Shown piece by piece: positions 1 to 12,591 of a DNA stretch of 64,000 nucleotides. Position numbers and translations under genes: made by a program. The stretch comes from Mercurialis annua (lineage: Eukaryota > Streptophyta > Magnoliopsida > Malpighiales > Euphorbiaceae). Numbering within the stretch: the first letter of the stretch is position 1; each line of letters begins with the position of its first letter. The notes under the pieces were generated by a model. It made no database searches. It was not told the origin of the DNA and saw only the letters and a list, made by a program, of their open reading frames with translations. The DNA lies in the NCBI RefSeq assembly GCF_937616625.2, contig NC_065570.1, positions 38,323,665 through 38,387,664 on the forward strand. Reading direction: 5' to 3'.

Positions 1-3000
1 GCGTAATATAACCTAACCATGCTTAGGTAGTCGGAACGACGCGTTAAACAGACTTGAGACGCAACATACTAATCTAACGTCACTTTTCACGAACGCTTTG
101 CGTAATATAACCTAACCATGCTTATGTAATCGGAACAACGCGTTAAAGAGATTTGAGACGCGGCATACTATTCTGGCGTGACTTTTCACGCACCCTTTTA
201 CGTAATATAACCTAACCATGCTTAGGTTATCGGAACGACGTGTTAGAGAGACTTGTGATGTGACATAACCATGGTAATCAAAACAACGCGTTAAACAGAC
301 TTGAGAGCCATACTAATCAAGCGTCACTTTTCACTCACACTTTGCGTAATGTGACCTAACCATGCTTAGGTAATCGAAACGACGCGTTAAAGAGACTTGA
401 GACGCGACATACTAATCTATTGATACTTTTCATGCACACTTTGGGTAATATAACGTAACCTTGCTTAGGTAATCGGGACGACGCGTTAGAGAGACTTGTG
501 GCGCGACATAAGCATGGTAATCGAAACGACGCCTTTAAAGAGACTTGAAACGCGACTTACTAATCTAGCGTCACTATTGACCTAAACTTTGTATAATATA
601 ACCTAACCATGCTTAAGTAATCGGTACGACGCATTAATGAGACTTGCGACGCCACATACTAATGTAGCGTCACTTTTCACGCACACCGTGCGTAATATAA
701 TCTAGCGTTATTTTTCACGCACACTTTGCCTAATATATCCTAACCACGCTTAGGTAATCGGAACGACGCGTTAAAGAGACTTGAGACGCGGCATACTAAT
801 CTATTGATCCTTTTCACTCACACTTTGCGTACTATAACCTAACCTTGCTTATGTAATAAGAACGATGCGTTGGAGACTTGAGACGCGGCATAAGCATGGT
901 AATTGAAACGAAGCATTAAAGTAACTTGAGCCGCGCCATTCTAATCTAGCGTCACTTTTTACGCATACTTTGCGTAATATAACCAAACCATTCATAGGTA
1001 ATCGGAACGACGAATTAAAGAGACTTGAGACGCGACATACTAATCTAGCGTCACGTTTCACGCACACTTTGCGTAATATAACCTAACCATGCTTAAGTAA
1101 TCTGAACGACGAGTTAAAGAGACTTGAAACTAGACATATTAATCTAGCATCACTTTTCACGCACATTTTGCGTAATATAACCTAACCATGCTTAGGTAAT
1201 CGGAACGACGCGTTAAAGAGACTTGAGACGCGGCATACTAATCTATTGATCCTTTTCACTCACACTTTGCGTACTATAACCTAGCCTTGCTTATGTAATA
1301 AGAACAATGCGTTGGAGACTTGAGACGCGGCATAAGCATGGTAATCGAAACGAAGCATTAAAGTGACTTGAGCCGCACCATTCTAATCTAGCGTCACTTT
1401 TTACGCAGACTTTGCGTAATATAACCAAACCATTCATAGGTAATCGGAACGACGAATTAAAGAGACTTGAGACGCGACATACTAATCTAGCGACACGTTT
1501 CACGCACATTTTGCGTAATATAACCTAACCATGCTTAAGTAATCGGAACGACGCGTTAAAGAGACTTGAGACGCGACATACTAACCTAGCAACAGTTTTC
1601 AAGGACACATTGCGTAATATAACCTAACCATGCTTAGGTAATTGGAACGACGCGTTAAAGAGACTTGAGACGCAACATACTAATCTAGCGTCACATTTCA
1701 CATACACTTTGCGTAAAATAACCTAACCATAAAAAGACTTAAGGCGCGACATACTAATCTAGCGTCACTTTTCACGCACACTTTACGTAAAATAACCTAA
1801 CCATGCATAGGTAATCGGAACGACGCGTTAAAGAGACTTAAGACGCGACATACTAATCTAGCGTCACTTTTCACGCACACTTTATGTAAAATAACCTAAC
1901 CATGCATAGGTAATCGGAACGACGCGTAAAAGTGACTTGAGACGCGACATCTCTTGTCAATTTTGACGCACACTTTGCGTAATATAAGCTAACCATACTT
2001 TGGTAATCGGAACGACGTGTTAGAAAGACTTGTAATGTGACATAAGCATGGTAATCAAAACGACGTGTTAAAGAGACTTGGAACGCGCCATACTAATCTA
2101 GCATCACTTTTTAAGCACTCTTTGTGTAATATAACCTAACCATGCTTAGGTAATCCGAACAACGCATTAAAGAGACTTGAGACGCGACATACTAATCATG
2201 CGTTAATCGGAACGACGCATTAAATAGACTTGAGACACGAGATACTAACCTAACGACAGTTTTCACGCACACATTGCGTAATATAACCTAACCACGCTTA
2301 GGTAATCGAAACGACGCGTTAATGAGACTTGAGACGCGACAAACTAATCTAGCGTCACCTTTCACGCACAATTTGCATAAAATAACCTGACCATGCTTAG
2401 ATAATCGTAACGACGCGTTAAAGAGACTTGAGACGCGACATACTAAGCTATTATTACTTTTCAAGCACACTTTGCGTAATATGACCAAACCATGCTTAGG
2501 TAATCGGAACGACGTGTTGGAGAGACTTGTAACGTAACATTAGCATGGTAATCTAATCGACGCGTTAAAGAGACTTGAGACGCAACATACTAATCTAGCG
2601 TCACTTTTTACGCATACTTTGTGTAATATAACGTAACCATGTTTAGGTAATCGTAACAACGCGTCAAAGAGACTTGTGTTGCGACATACTAATCTAGTGA
2701 CAGTTTTAAGGCGCACTTGGCGTAATATAACATATCGTTGCATAGGTAATCGGAACAACGCATTGAAGATACTTGAGGCGCGACATACTAATCTAACGTC
2801 ACTTTTTATGCACACATTGCGTAATATAACCTAATCATGCTTAGGTAATCGAAACGACACGTTAAAATGACTTGATCCGCGCCATACTAATTTAGCGTCA
2901 CTTTGTACGAACACTTTGCATAATAATATATCCTAACTGCAAGTAATCGGAACAACGCGTTAAAAAGACTTGAGACGCGACATACTAATCTTCGTTACTA

Positions 3001-4527
3001 TTCACACACTCATTGCGTAATATAACCTAACCATGCTTAGATAATCGAAACGACGTGGTAAACAGACTTGAGACGCGACATACTAATCTAGCGTCACTTT
3101 TCACGCACACTTTGTGAAAACCTAACCATACTTAGGTAATTTGAACGATGCGTTAAATAGACTTGAGACGCGACATACTAGTCTACGGATCCTTTTCCCG
3201 CACACCTTTGCGTACTATAACCTTACCATACTTAGGTAATTAGTACGACGCGTAAAAGAGTCTTGAGACCCAACATAGTAATCTAGCGTAACGTTTCACG
3301 CACAATTTGCGTAAAATAACATAACCATGCTTAGATAATCGTAACGGCGCATTAAAGAGATTTGAGACGCGACATACTAATCTATTGTCACTTTTCACAC
3401 AGACTTTCCGCAATATAACCTAACCATGGTAATCGAAACGACACATTAAAGAGACTTGAGACACGACATACTAATCTAGCATCACGTTTTACGCATATTT
3501 TGCGTAATATAACCTAACCATGCTTAGGTAATCGTAACAACGGGTTAAAGAGACTTGTCTCGCGACATACTAATCTAGCGACAGTTTTAACGCGCACTCT
3601 GCGTAATATAACTTATCCATGATTAGGTAATCGAAACGACGCGTTAAAGATACTTGAGGCGCGACATACTAATCTAGCGTCACTTTTCACGCACGCTTTG
3701 CATAATATAACCTAACCATACTTAGGTTATCAGAACGACGCGTTAGAGACACTTGTTAAGCGACATAAGCAAGGTAATCGAAACGACGTGTTAAGGAGAC
3801 TTGAAACGCGACATACTAATCTAGCGTCACTTTTTACGCATACTTTGTGTAATATAATCTAACCAAGCTTAGGTAATCGGAACGACGCATTAAAGAGACT
3901 TAAGACGCGACATACTAATTTAGCGTCACTTTTCACGCACACTTCGCGCAAAACAACCTAACCATGCTTAGGTAATTGGAACGACGCGTTAGAGTGACTT
4001 GCGACGCGACATACTAATCTAGCGTCATTTTTCACGCGCACTTTGCTTAATATAACATAACCATGTTTAGGTAATCGAAAAGAGGCGTTAGAGAGACTTG
4101 TGATGCGACATACTAATCTAGCGTCACTATTAACTCACTCTTTGGGTAATATAACCTAACCATGCTTAGGTAATCGGAAAGACGCGTAAAAGTGACTTGA
4201 GGCGCGAAATTCTAATATAGCGTCACTTTTCATGCAAACTTTGCACAATATAACCTAACCATGCTAAGGTCATTAGAACGACACGTTAGAGACACTTGTT
4301 AAACGGCATAAGCATGGTAATCGCAAACGACGCTTTAAAGAGTCTTAAAACGCGCCATACTAATCTAGCGTTACTTTCTACGCACACTTTGCATATTATA
4401 ACTTAACCATGCTTTGGGAATCGGAACGACACGTTAAAATGACTTGATATGCGTCATACTAATTTAGCATCACCTTTCACGCACACTTTGCGTAATATAA
4501 CCTAACCATGCTTAGTCAATCGGAACG
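1..4527 (+). repeat. Satellite A array, forward block, first part
   Basis: Tandem array of a ~99-bp unit. Landmarks in order are CGTAATATAACC, the near-palindrome CCTAACCATGCTTAGG, TAATCGGAACGACGCGTTAAAGA, GACTTGAGACGCGACATACT, AATCTAGCGTCACTTTTC and ACGCACACTTTG. Units diverge by roughly 5-20% by eye, and many carry small indels. Shortened ~48-bp units (ending in CATAAGCATGGTAATCG before the next GACGCG) are interspersed, for example near 265, 505, 890, 1335, 2045 and 4310. Small open frames on the minus strand only reflect monomer periodicity and are not genes. I see no other content here. Confidence 0.95.
741..1624 (+). repeat. Higher-order duplication of satellite A, 442-bp offset
   Basis: Two adjacent stretches (about 741-1182 and 1183-1624) share rare variants at a constant 442-bp offset. 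Examples are the CTTATGTAATAAGAAC variant at 848 and 1290, and the TAGGTAATCG plus CTATTGATCC combination from 751 and 1193. The block comprises about four full units and one short unit. The outer limits are approximate. Confidence 0.75.
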
Positions 4528-4833
4528 TTGCTGAGTAAAGTGGTCGAACTGAGCAAAAATATTCAATAAAAAAAATTTCTTCTTTCCCAATTCGTTTTTT
4601 CTTGCGACACGTAACTCAAATTTTTATTTTTGTATTTTTTGAACAAAATATTAATTTAGGTTTCAATTTGAATTTTTATTCAATTGAGGAGTAATCCTAT
4701 TTTTTCTGGTTCTAAGATCAGTAATTATAGTGACCAACTCGCTTTTTTTTTTCAAACTGTTTTTCATTATTAGGAAAAGGTAACGAAGATAAAATACGAG
4801 CTTGTTTTATAGCAATAGTAATTAATCGTTTGT
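4528..4833 (-). other. Chloroplast DNA insert (NUPT) within satellite A
   Basis: A 306-bp AT-rich segment unrelated to either satellite interrupts a monomer. On the minus strand its first ~135 bp read as the C-terminal end of plastid ribosomal protein S18. The remainder (4528-4696) is consistent with the plastid spacer downstream of rps18, towards rpl20. The satellite stops at CGGAACG and resumes at CTTGAGACG, so about 14 bp of the monomer is missing. There is no target duplication, as expected for repair-mediated capture of organelle DNA. The plastid assignment of the spacer is inferred from its position next to the rps18 end. Confidence 0.8.
4697..4833 (-). pseudogene. rps18: rps18 3'-end fragment of plastid origin
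   Basis: The minus strand encodes [14 protein letters not shown] followed by a stretch containing NNEKQFE, then, after a one-base frame change in a poly-A run, the end LRTRKK and a TAG stop at 4697-4699. These are hallmarks of the plastid small-subunit ribosomal protein S18 C-terminus. The N-terminal half or more is absent, and the A-run length change breaks the frame, so this is a non-functional nuclear copy. It has no promoter or transit-peptide sequence upstream; the flank is satellite. Confidence 0.8.
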
Positions 4834-7800
4834 CTTGAGACGCGACATACTAATCTAGCGTCACTATTCACGCACTCTTTGCGTAATATAACCTAACCAT
4901 GCTTAGATAATCGGAACGACGCGTTAAAGAGACTTGAGATGCGACATACTAACCTTACAACAGTTTTGACGCACACATTGCATAATATAACCTAGCCATG
5001 CTTAGGTAATCGGAACGACGCGTTAAAGAGACTTGAGACGCGAAATACTAATATAGCGTCACTATTCACGCACTCTTTGCGTAATATAACCTAACCATGC
5101 TTAGGTAATCGGAACAACGCGTTAAAGAGACTTGAGATGCGACATACTAACCTTACAACAGTTTTCACGCACACATTGCATAATGTAACATAGCCATGCT
5201 TAGGTAATTAGAACGACGCGTTAAATAGTCTTAAAACACGACATACTAATCTATCGTCACTTTTCACGCACATTTTGCGTAAAATAACCTAACCATGCTT
5301 AGGTAATCGGAACGACGCGTTACAGAGACTTGAGACGCGACATACTAATCTTGCGTCACTTTTCATGCACACTTTGTGTAAAATAACCTAGCCATGCTTA
5401 GTTAATCAGAACGACGCGTTAAAGAGACTTGAGACACGACTTACTAATTTATTGTATATTTCCACGCACACTTTGCGCAATATAACCTAACCATGCTTTG
5501 AAAATCGGAACGACGTGTTTGACAAACTTGTAACGTGACAAAAGAATTCTAATCGAAACGACGTGTTAAAAAGACTTGAGACGAACCATACTAATCTAGC
5601 GTCACTTTTTACGCACACTTTGCGTTATATAATTAACCATGCTTAGGTAATCATAACGACTCGTGAAAGAGACTTGTGGCGCGACATACTAATCAAGCTT
5701 CACTTTTCACACGTACTTTGTGTAAAATAAACTAACCATGCATAGGTAATCGGAACGACGCATTAAAGAGACTTGCGACGTGACATACTAATCTAGCGTC
5801 ACTTTTCACGCACACTTTCCGTAATATTACCTAACCTTGCTTAGGTTATCGGGACGATGCATTAAATAGACATAGGACGCGCCATACTAATCTAATAACA
5901 CTTTTCACGCACACTTTGCGTAATATAACCTAACCATGATTAGGTAATCAGAACGACGAATTAAAGAGACTTGAGACGCGACATACTAATCTAGCGTCCC
6001 TTTTCATGCACACTTTGCATAATATAACCTAACCATGCTTAGTTAGTCGGAACGACGCGTTAAAGAGACTTGAGTCGCGACATACTAATCTAGCGTCACT
6101 TTTCATGCACACTTTGCGTAATATAACCTTACCATGCTTAAGTAATCGCAACACGCGTAAAAGAAACTTGATACGCGACATACTAATCTAGCGTCACTTT
6201 TCGTGCACACTTTGCGTAAAATAACCTAGCCATGCTTAGGTAATCGGAACGACAAGTAAAAGAGACTTAAGACACGACATACTAATTTATTGTCACTGTT
6301 CACGCACACTTTGCGTAATATAACCAACCATGTTTAGGTAATCAGAACGACGCGTTAGAGACACTAGTGACGTGACATAAGGATGGTAATCGAAACGACG
6401 TGTTAAAGAGACTTAAAACGCGCCATACTAATCTATCGTCACTTTTTTACGCACTCTTTGCGTAATATACCCTAACCATTCTTAGTTAATCGGAACGACG
6501 TATTAAAGAGACTTGAGACGCGACATACTAATCTACCATCACATTTCACTCACAATTTGTGTAATATAACCTAACCATGCTTAGGTAATCGGAACGACAT
6601 GTTAAATGGATTTGAAACGCGACATTCTAAACTAGCGATAGTTTTCACGCACACATTGCGTAATATAACCTAACCATGCATAGATAATCAGAATGACGCG
6701 TTAAAGACACTTGAGACGCGACATACTAATCTAGCGTCACTTTTCGCGCACAATTTGCGTAAAATAACCTAACCATGCTTAGATAATCGTAACAACACGT
6801 TAAAGAGACTTGTGACACGACATACTAATCTAGCGACACTTTTAACGCGCACTTGGTGTAATATAACATAACCATGCTAAGGTAATCAAAATGAGGCGTT
6901 AGAGAGACTTGTGACCAACATAAGCATTGTAATCGAAACGATGCGTTAAAGAGACTTAAGATGCGACATACTAATCTAGCGTCACTTTTCGCGAACACTC
7001 TGCGTAATATGACTTAACCATACTTAGGTAATCGAAATGACGCGTTAGAGAGACTTGCGACGCGACATACTAATCTAGCGTCACTTTTCATGCACACGTT
7101 ACATAATATAACCTAACTATGCTTAGGTAATTGGAACAACGCGTTAGAGAGACTTGTGACGCGACATAAGCATGTTAATCGAAACAACGCCTTAAAGAGA
7201 CTTGAGATGCGACATACTAATCTAGCGTCACTTTTGACCTAAACTTTTCATAATATAACCAAACCATGCTTAGGTAATCAGAACGACGCATTAAAGAGCC
7301 TTGAGGCCCGGCATACTAACCTAGCTTCCTTTTTCACCTACACCTTTCGTAATATAACCTATGCATGCTTTGCTAATCGGAACGACGCGTCAAAGAGACT
7401 TGAGGTTCGACATACTAAGCTATCGTAACTTTTCTCGCACACTTTGCGTAATATAACCTAACCATTCTTGGGTAATCAGAATGACACATTAAAGAGACTT
7501 GAGACACGACATATTAATCCTGCGTCACTTTTCATGCACTCTTTGCGTAATATAACCTAACCATTCTTAGGTAATTGGAACGACACATTAAAGAGCCTTG
7601 AGACGCGACATACTAATCTAGCGTCACTTTTCACGCACACCTTGTGTAATATAACCTAACCATGCTTAGCTAATCGGAACGACGCGTTAAAGAGACTTCA
7701 GATGGGACATACTAATCTAGCGCTACTTTTCTCGCACACTTTGCGTAATATAACCTAACCATTCTTGGGTAATAGGAACGACGCGTTAAAGAGACTTGAG

Positions 7801-8531
7801 AGGCGACATACAAATCTAGTGTCACTTTTCAAACACTCTTTGCGTAATATAATCTAACCATGCTTAGGTAATCAGAACAAGGCATTAAAAAGAACGCGGC
7901 ATACTTATCTAGCATCACTTTTCACGCACACTTTGCGTAATATAACCCAACCATGCTTAGGTAATCCGAACGACGCGTTAAACAGACTTGAGACGCGGCA
8001 TACTAATCTAGCGTCACTTTTCACGCACGCTTTGTATAATATAACCTAACCATGCTTAGGTAATCGGAACATCGCGTTAAAGAGAATTGAGACGCGACAT
8101 ACTAATCTAGCGTCACTTTTCACGCACCCTTTGCGTAATATAACCTAACCATGCTTAGGTAATCGGAACGACGCGTTAGAGAGACTTCTTACGCGACATA
8201 AGCATGGTAATCGAATCGACGCGTTACAGAGTCTTGAGATGCTTCATACTAATCTAGCGTCACTTTTTACGCACACTTTGCGTAATATAACCTAACCATG
8301 CTTAGGTAATCTGAACAACGCGTTAAAGAGAATTGAGACACGACATACTAATCTAGCGTCACTTTTCACGCACACTTTGCATAATATAACCTAACCATGC
8401 TTAGGTAATTGGAAGGACGCATTAAAGAGACTTTAGACGCGACATACTAATCTAGCATCACTTTTCACGCACACTTTGCGTAAGATAACCTAACCATGCT
8501 TGGATAATCAGAACGACGCGTTAATGAGACT
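4834..8531 (+). repeat. Satellite A array, forward block, second part
   Basis: The same ~99-bp unit and orientation resume after the plastid insert. Short 48-bp units recur near 6375, 6920, 7165 and 8195. Two near-identical runs at the start (about 4835-5000 and 5020-5190, sharing ACCTTACAACAGTTTT) indicate local unit duplication. No coding content was seen. The block ends at 8531, where the array flips orientation inside a unit (GAGACT then GGTATGTCGCG). Confidence 0.94.
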
Positions 8532-10740
8532 GGTATGTCGCGTCTCAAGTCTCTTTAACGCATCGTTCCGATTACATAAGCGTGGTTAGGTTATATTACG
8601 CAAAGTGTGCGTTAAAAGTGATGCTAGATTAGTATGTTGCGTCACAAGTCTTTTTAACGGGTCGTTCTGACCTAACAATGGTTAAGTTATATTACGTAAA
8701 GTGTGCGTTAAAAGTGACGCTATCTAAGTATGTCGCATCACAAGTCTTTTTAACACGTCGTTCCGATTACTTAAGCATGGTTAGGTTATATTACGCAAAG
8801 TGTGCGTTATAAGTGACGCTAGATTAGTGTGTTGCGTCTCAAGTCTCTTTAACGCACCGTTCCGATTACCTAAGCATGGTTAGGTTATATAACGCAGAGT
8901 GTGTTCTAAAATTGTTGCTAGATTAGTATGTCGCGTCTCAAGTCTCTTTGACGCATCGTTCTGATTACCTAAGCATGGTTAGGTTATATTATGCAAAGGG
9001 TGCGTTAAAAGTGACACTAGTTAGTATGTCACGTCACAAGTCTCTTTGACGCATCATTCTGATTACCTAACAATGGTTAGGTTATTTTATGTAAAGTGTG
9101 CGTGAAAAGCGACGCTATATAAGTATGTCGCATCACAAGTCTCTTTAACGCGTCGTTCCGATTATCTAAGAATGGTTAGGTTATATTGCGCTAAGTGTGC
9201 GTTAAAAGTGACGCTAGATTAATATGTCGCATTATCTCTTTAACGCGTCGTTCGGATTACCTAACAATGGTTTGGTTATATTACACAGTGTGCGTGAAAA
9301 GTGACGCTATATAAGTATGTCGCGTCATCAGTCTATTTAGCTCGTCCTTCCAATTACCTAAGCATGGTTAGGTTATATTAAAGAAAGTGTGCTTGAAAAG
9401 TGACGCTATATAAGTAAGTCGAGTCACAACTCTCTTTAACGCGTCGTTCCGATTACCTAAGCATGGTTATGTTACATTACGCAAAGTGTGCGTGAAACAT
9501 GACAATAGATTAGTATGTCGCGAGTCAAGTCTCTCTAACGCGTCGTTCCAATTACATATGCATGGTTAGTTTATATTATGCAAGTGTGCGTTAAAAGTAA
9601 CGCTATATAAGTATGTTGCGTCTTAAGTCTCTTTAACGCGTCTATCTGATTACCTAAGCATGGTTCAATTATATTGCGCAAAGTGTGCGTTAAAAGTGAC
9701 ACTAGATTAGTATGTCGCGTCTAAAGTCTCTTCAACGCGTCGTTCCGATTACCTAAGCATGGCTATGTTATATTACGCTAAGTGTGCGTTAAATGTGATG
9801 CTAGGTACAAGTCTCTTTAGCGCGTCATTCCGATTACCTAAGCATGGTTAGGTTATATTACGCAAAGAGGATGCATGAAAAGTGACACTATATAAGTATA
9901 TCGCGTCACAAGTCTCTTTAACGCGTCGTTCCAATTACCTCTGCATGGTTAGGTTATATTACGCAAAGTGTGCGTTAAAAGTAACGCTATATAAGTATGT
10001 TGCATCTTAAGTCTCTTTAACGCGTCTTTGCGATTACCTAAGCATCGTTCGGTTATATTACGCAAAGTGTGCGTTAAAAGTGACGCTAGATTAGTATGTC
10101 GCGTCTGAAGTCTCTTTAACGCGTCGTTCCGATTACCTAAGCATGGTTTGGTTATATTATGCTAAGTGTGAATTAAATGTGACGCTAGATACAAGTCTCT
10201 TTAACGCATCGTTACGATTACCTAAGCATGGTTAGGTTATATATTACGTAAAGTGTGCGTGAAAAGTGATGCTAGATAAGTATGTCGCGTCACAAGTCTC
10301 TTTAACGCGTCGTTCTGATTACAAAGCATGGTTAGGCTATATTACGCAAAGTGTGCGTTAAAAGTGACGCTCGATTATTATGTCGCATCACAAGTCTCTT
10401 TAACGTTTCCGATTAGCTATGCATGGTTAGGTTATATTACGCAAAGTGTGAGTGAAAAGTGACTCTAGATTACTATGTCTCATCACAAGTCTATTCAACG
10501 AGTTGTTCCGATTACCTAGGCATGGTTAGGTTATATAATGCAAAGTGTGCATTATAAGTGACGCTAGTTTAGTAGTATGTCGCGTCTAAAATCTCTTTAA
10601 CGTGTCATTATGATTACCTAAGCGTAGTTAGGCTCTATTACACAAAGTTTGCGTGAAAAGTGATGCTAGATTAGTAGTATGTCGCGTCTCAAGTCTCTTT
10701 AACGCGTCTTTCCGAATACCTAAGCGTGGTTAGGTTATAT
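8532..10740 (-). repeat. Satellite A array, reverse block upstream of the caulimovirid insertion
   Basis: Here the 99-bp unit reads in reverse complement: TAGTATGTCGCGTCTCAAGT, CTCTTTAACGCGTCGTTCCG, ATTACCTAAGCATGGTTAGG, TTATATTACGCAAAGTGTGC. Many units share variants absent from the forward block, such as GCGTTAAAAGTGACGCTATATAAG. A 384-bp offset duplication links 9601 with 9985 and 9800 with 10184. The array is cut at GGTTATAT (10740), where pararetroviral sequence begins. Confidence 0.94.
9595..10200 (-). repeat. Higher-order duplication in satellite A, 384-bp offset
   Basis: Shared rare variants recur at a constant 384-bp spacing. CGCTATATAAGTATGTTGC occurs at 9601 and 9985. A shortened unit with TACAAGTCTCTTTA directly after GCTAG occurs near 9800 and 10184. 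This implies a multi-unit duplication of about four monomers, one shortened. Boundaries are approximate. Confidence 0.65.
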
Positions 10741-11484
10741 GCCTTTCAGCGGGATGGTCATTGTTTCTTCGATACTTGTGATTGTGATGATTGCTTAACG
10801 GATTAGGAGGATGAAGAAATCGAAGATGATCTCCAAAACTCAAGCTGTTGTTCTGAAGCTGATTTTCACAGGAGATATGATGACAATGATCCTTTTATTG
10901 GGATGCTTGGCCAACCATTTGGAAAATATGACTATTTAGTTTCATACTTTCCTCCAGCAGATTTGACAACGCCTTCCCCACAAAAACCATCAAACTCACC
11001 GTGTCATAATCCACCTAAACCACCAAAAACATCACCACCACTTCCTTGCTACAAAAAAGCCCTGAAATGGATAAGGAAGGAAGAACCAATACATAGAAAC
11101 CCTATTGTGACAGAAATCCCTCAAATCTGTATGTTTCAATCCCCTTCATATGGAAAGGAATACCCTCCTTTACCAGAAACCTTAACCTCCACTCAACCCA
11201 TCAAATCAACCCCATTTATACAAAATCCCTCCACTGTCGACCCAGATGGTTCACTCAAACAGGTTTCTCAAGCAGAAGCAGTCTTGAATTGGAAAACACA
11301 AAATGCTATTGCTTAGAATCAAAAGCTCACTAAGCTTGAAGGAAAGATCGATCAGGTCTCTCTTAAACTTAGTGATATTGATGACAAGTTTCAGAAAGAT
11401 ATCAAAAACAGAATCGCTCGTCTTCAAAGCAAAGTTTAAGCAGGCCAAGATGAGATGAAGGTGTTAATTCAAAATTATCTTTGA
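10741..11484 (+). pseudogene. Caulimovirid polyprotein remnant: linker between movement and coat proteins
   Basis: One frame runs from 10741 with stop codons at 10804, 11314, 11437 and 11482. It begins with a Cys/His cluster (HCFFDTCDCDDC, 10759-10794). A Pro-rich segment follows at about 10950-11060, with the motif YPPLPET near 11161. Next come VLNWKTQNAIA (ending at the 11314 stop) and a heptad-like charged segment at 11320-11436 that could form a coiled coil. The longest open stretch is 10903-11316 (137 codons). The role in living caulimovirids is part of the structural polyprotein. Multiple stops make this copy non-coding. Confidence 0.7.
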
Positions 11485-12009
11485 ATGCTCTTGGTGCTAA
11501 GGAGATTGAAATAGGCAAATTGAAGGCATACATTCAAGCCCTTGAAAAACATCTGAAACAAAGATCTTCTTTTATGGATACATCAGATCCCTTAAACCCT
11601 TTTTCCTCCTTATATACACATAATTTTTCCTTACCAACTACCACAAATAACCGTGTCTATGAGCTTAAAATGCCTTCTGTAGACGAGCTCAGAAGTCTTG
11701 GTCTTGAAAGAGAATTGTTTAATAAAAGGCTTCGAAAAGGAAAATTTCCCTCACCAAAACAATTTCTTCATCTTCGGCTGACTCTGCCGATCAAGACACT
11801 AAACCACCAAAAACCCCTTTTCCCACCTATGATACAATGATGGTCAATCCGATCCAGAATTTCCTTCAGACTTGTGCCACCAACAAGATGCCTACTTTTG
11901 ATATTGGTCAGATTGATACAGAATCCTCTTCATCTAGCCATTTAGAATGTCTGGGTAGTTCTGACTCAGATAGTGAGGATCAGATACAATTCATGGCAGC
12001 ACCACCTAG
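11481..12009 (+). pseudogene. Caulimovirid remnant: region preceding the coat protein
   Basis: Two overlapping open stretches in different frames (11481-11840, then 11837 into the LTR) show a frame change somewhere in about 11760-11837. The first has a coiled-coil-like start (KEIEIGKLKAYIQALEKHL) and a conserved-looking DELRSLGLERELFNKRL segment. The second is acidic and serine-rich (SSSSSHLE, SDSDSEDQ), as often seen just upstream of caulimovirid coat proteins. It is interrupted by the copia LTR at 12010; the remaining caulimovirid sequence continues at 20622. Confidence 0.65.
12005..12009. repeat. Target-site duplication CCTAG, left copy
   Basis: CCTAG precedes the left LTR and is repeated exactly at 20622-20626 after the right LTR. 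A 5-bp duplication is the usual product of Ty1/copia integrase. It ties the two LTRs to a single insertion event into caulimovirid sequence. Confidence 0.93.
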
Positions 12010-12540
12010 TGTTGGGTTTTATAGGTTCATAACGCAGCGGAATTTCAAAAATTTATCTAAAAACCCAAACCAAGATCCATGTAATTCGAATTAACAAAAT
12101 AATTACTTACTTGTATGTCGAATTCAACAGCAATGTAGGAAGGAAGGAGGTGGTTCACTTTGGTGATACCTGGCCTCGGATCAGAAACGCCTCCAAAAGA
12201 ACGCGTCCTCTACGAGTATCCACACGAACAGACCTTAGCCAAAACTAGTGCTTGTGTGCTAGCACTATTGCTTCACAAGCAATTTCGAATTTTAGTGATT
12301 TAGTGAATAATGAATTTCGTGATCCTCAAACCAACTGCTTAATGAGTATTTATAGTGATAAATAACACTAGGGTTTGAGACAAATTCGAATTTCAATCTC
12401 ATTGCAATTCTACAAGTTTATGTTTATCAAAAACTCCTTTTTGATAATTATCCATATATATTAATTACTATATTTATTATCTTCCAAAAATAATAAATTA
12501 AGAAAAACACTTATCCTTAAATTTCGAATTAATATATATA

Positions 12541-12591
<51 letters not shown>

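Larger units (their letters stand above)
10741..12009 (+). mobile_element. Endogenous caulimovirid, left part (5'-truncated)
   Basis: Pararetroviral sequence directly abuts satellite A at 10741. This part covers the region that in caulimovirid polyproteins lies between the movement protein and the coat protein. A Cys/His cluster is followed by a proline-rich stretch, coiled-coil-like segments, and an acidic Ser/Asp-rich tract that runs into the copia insertion at 12010. The movement protein core is absent, so the copy is 5'-truncated. There are no LTRs and no detectable target duplication, consistent with caulimovirids lacking an integrase. The overall polyprotein layout resembles florendovirus-type elements, but that genus assignment is tentative. 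Confidence 0.8.

Noticed and set aside
849..2815. Several 60-90-codon minus-strand frames with similar VCRVSSLFNASFRLP peptides
   Set aside because: They repeat with the 99-bp monomer (33 codons), flip strand with the array orientation, and have no start context or domain. They are periodic by-products of satellite A, as are similar frames at 24.8, 28.7, 29.4, 30.2, 31.5, 31.7, 32.3, 47.5, 48.0 and 51.9 kb.
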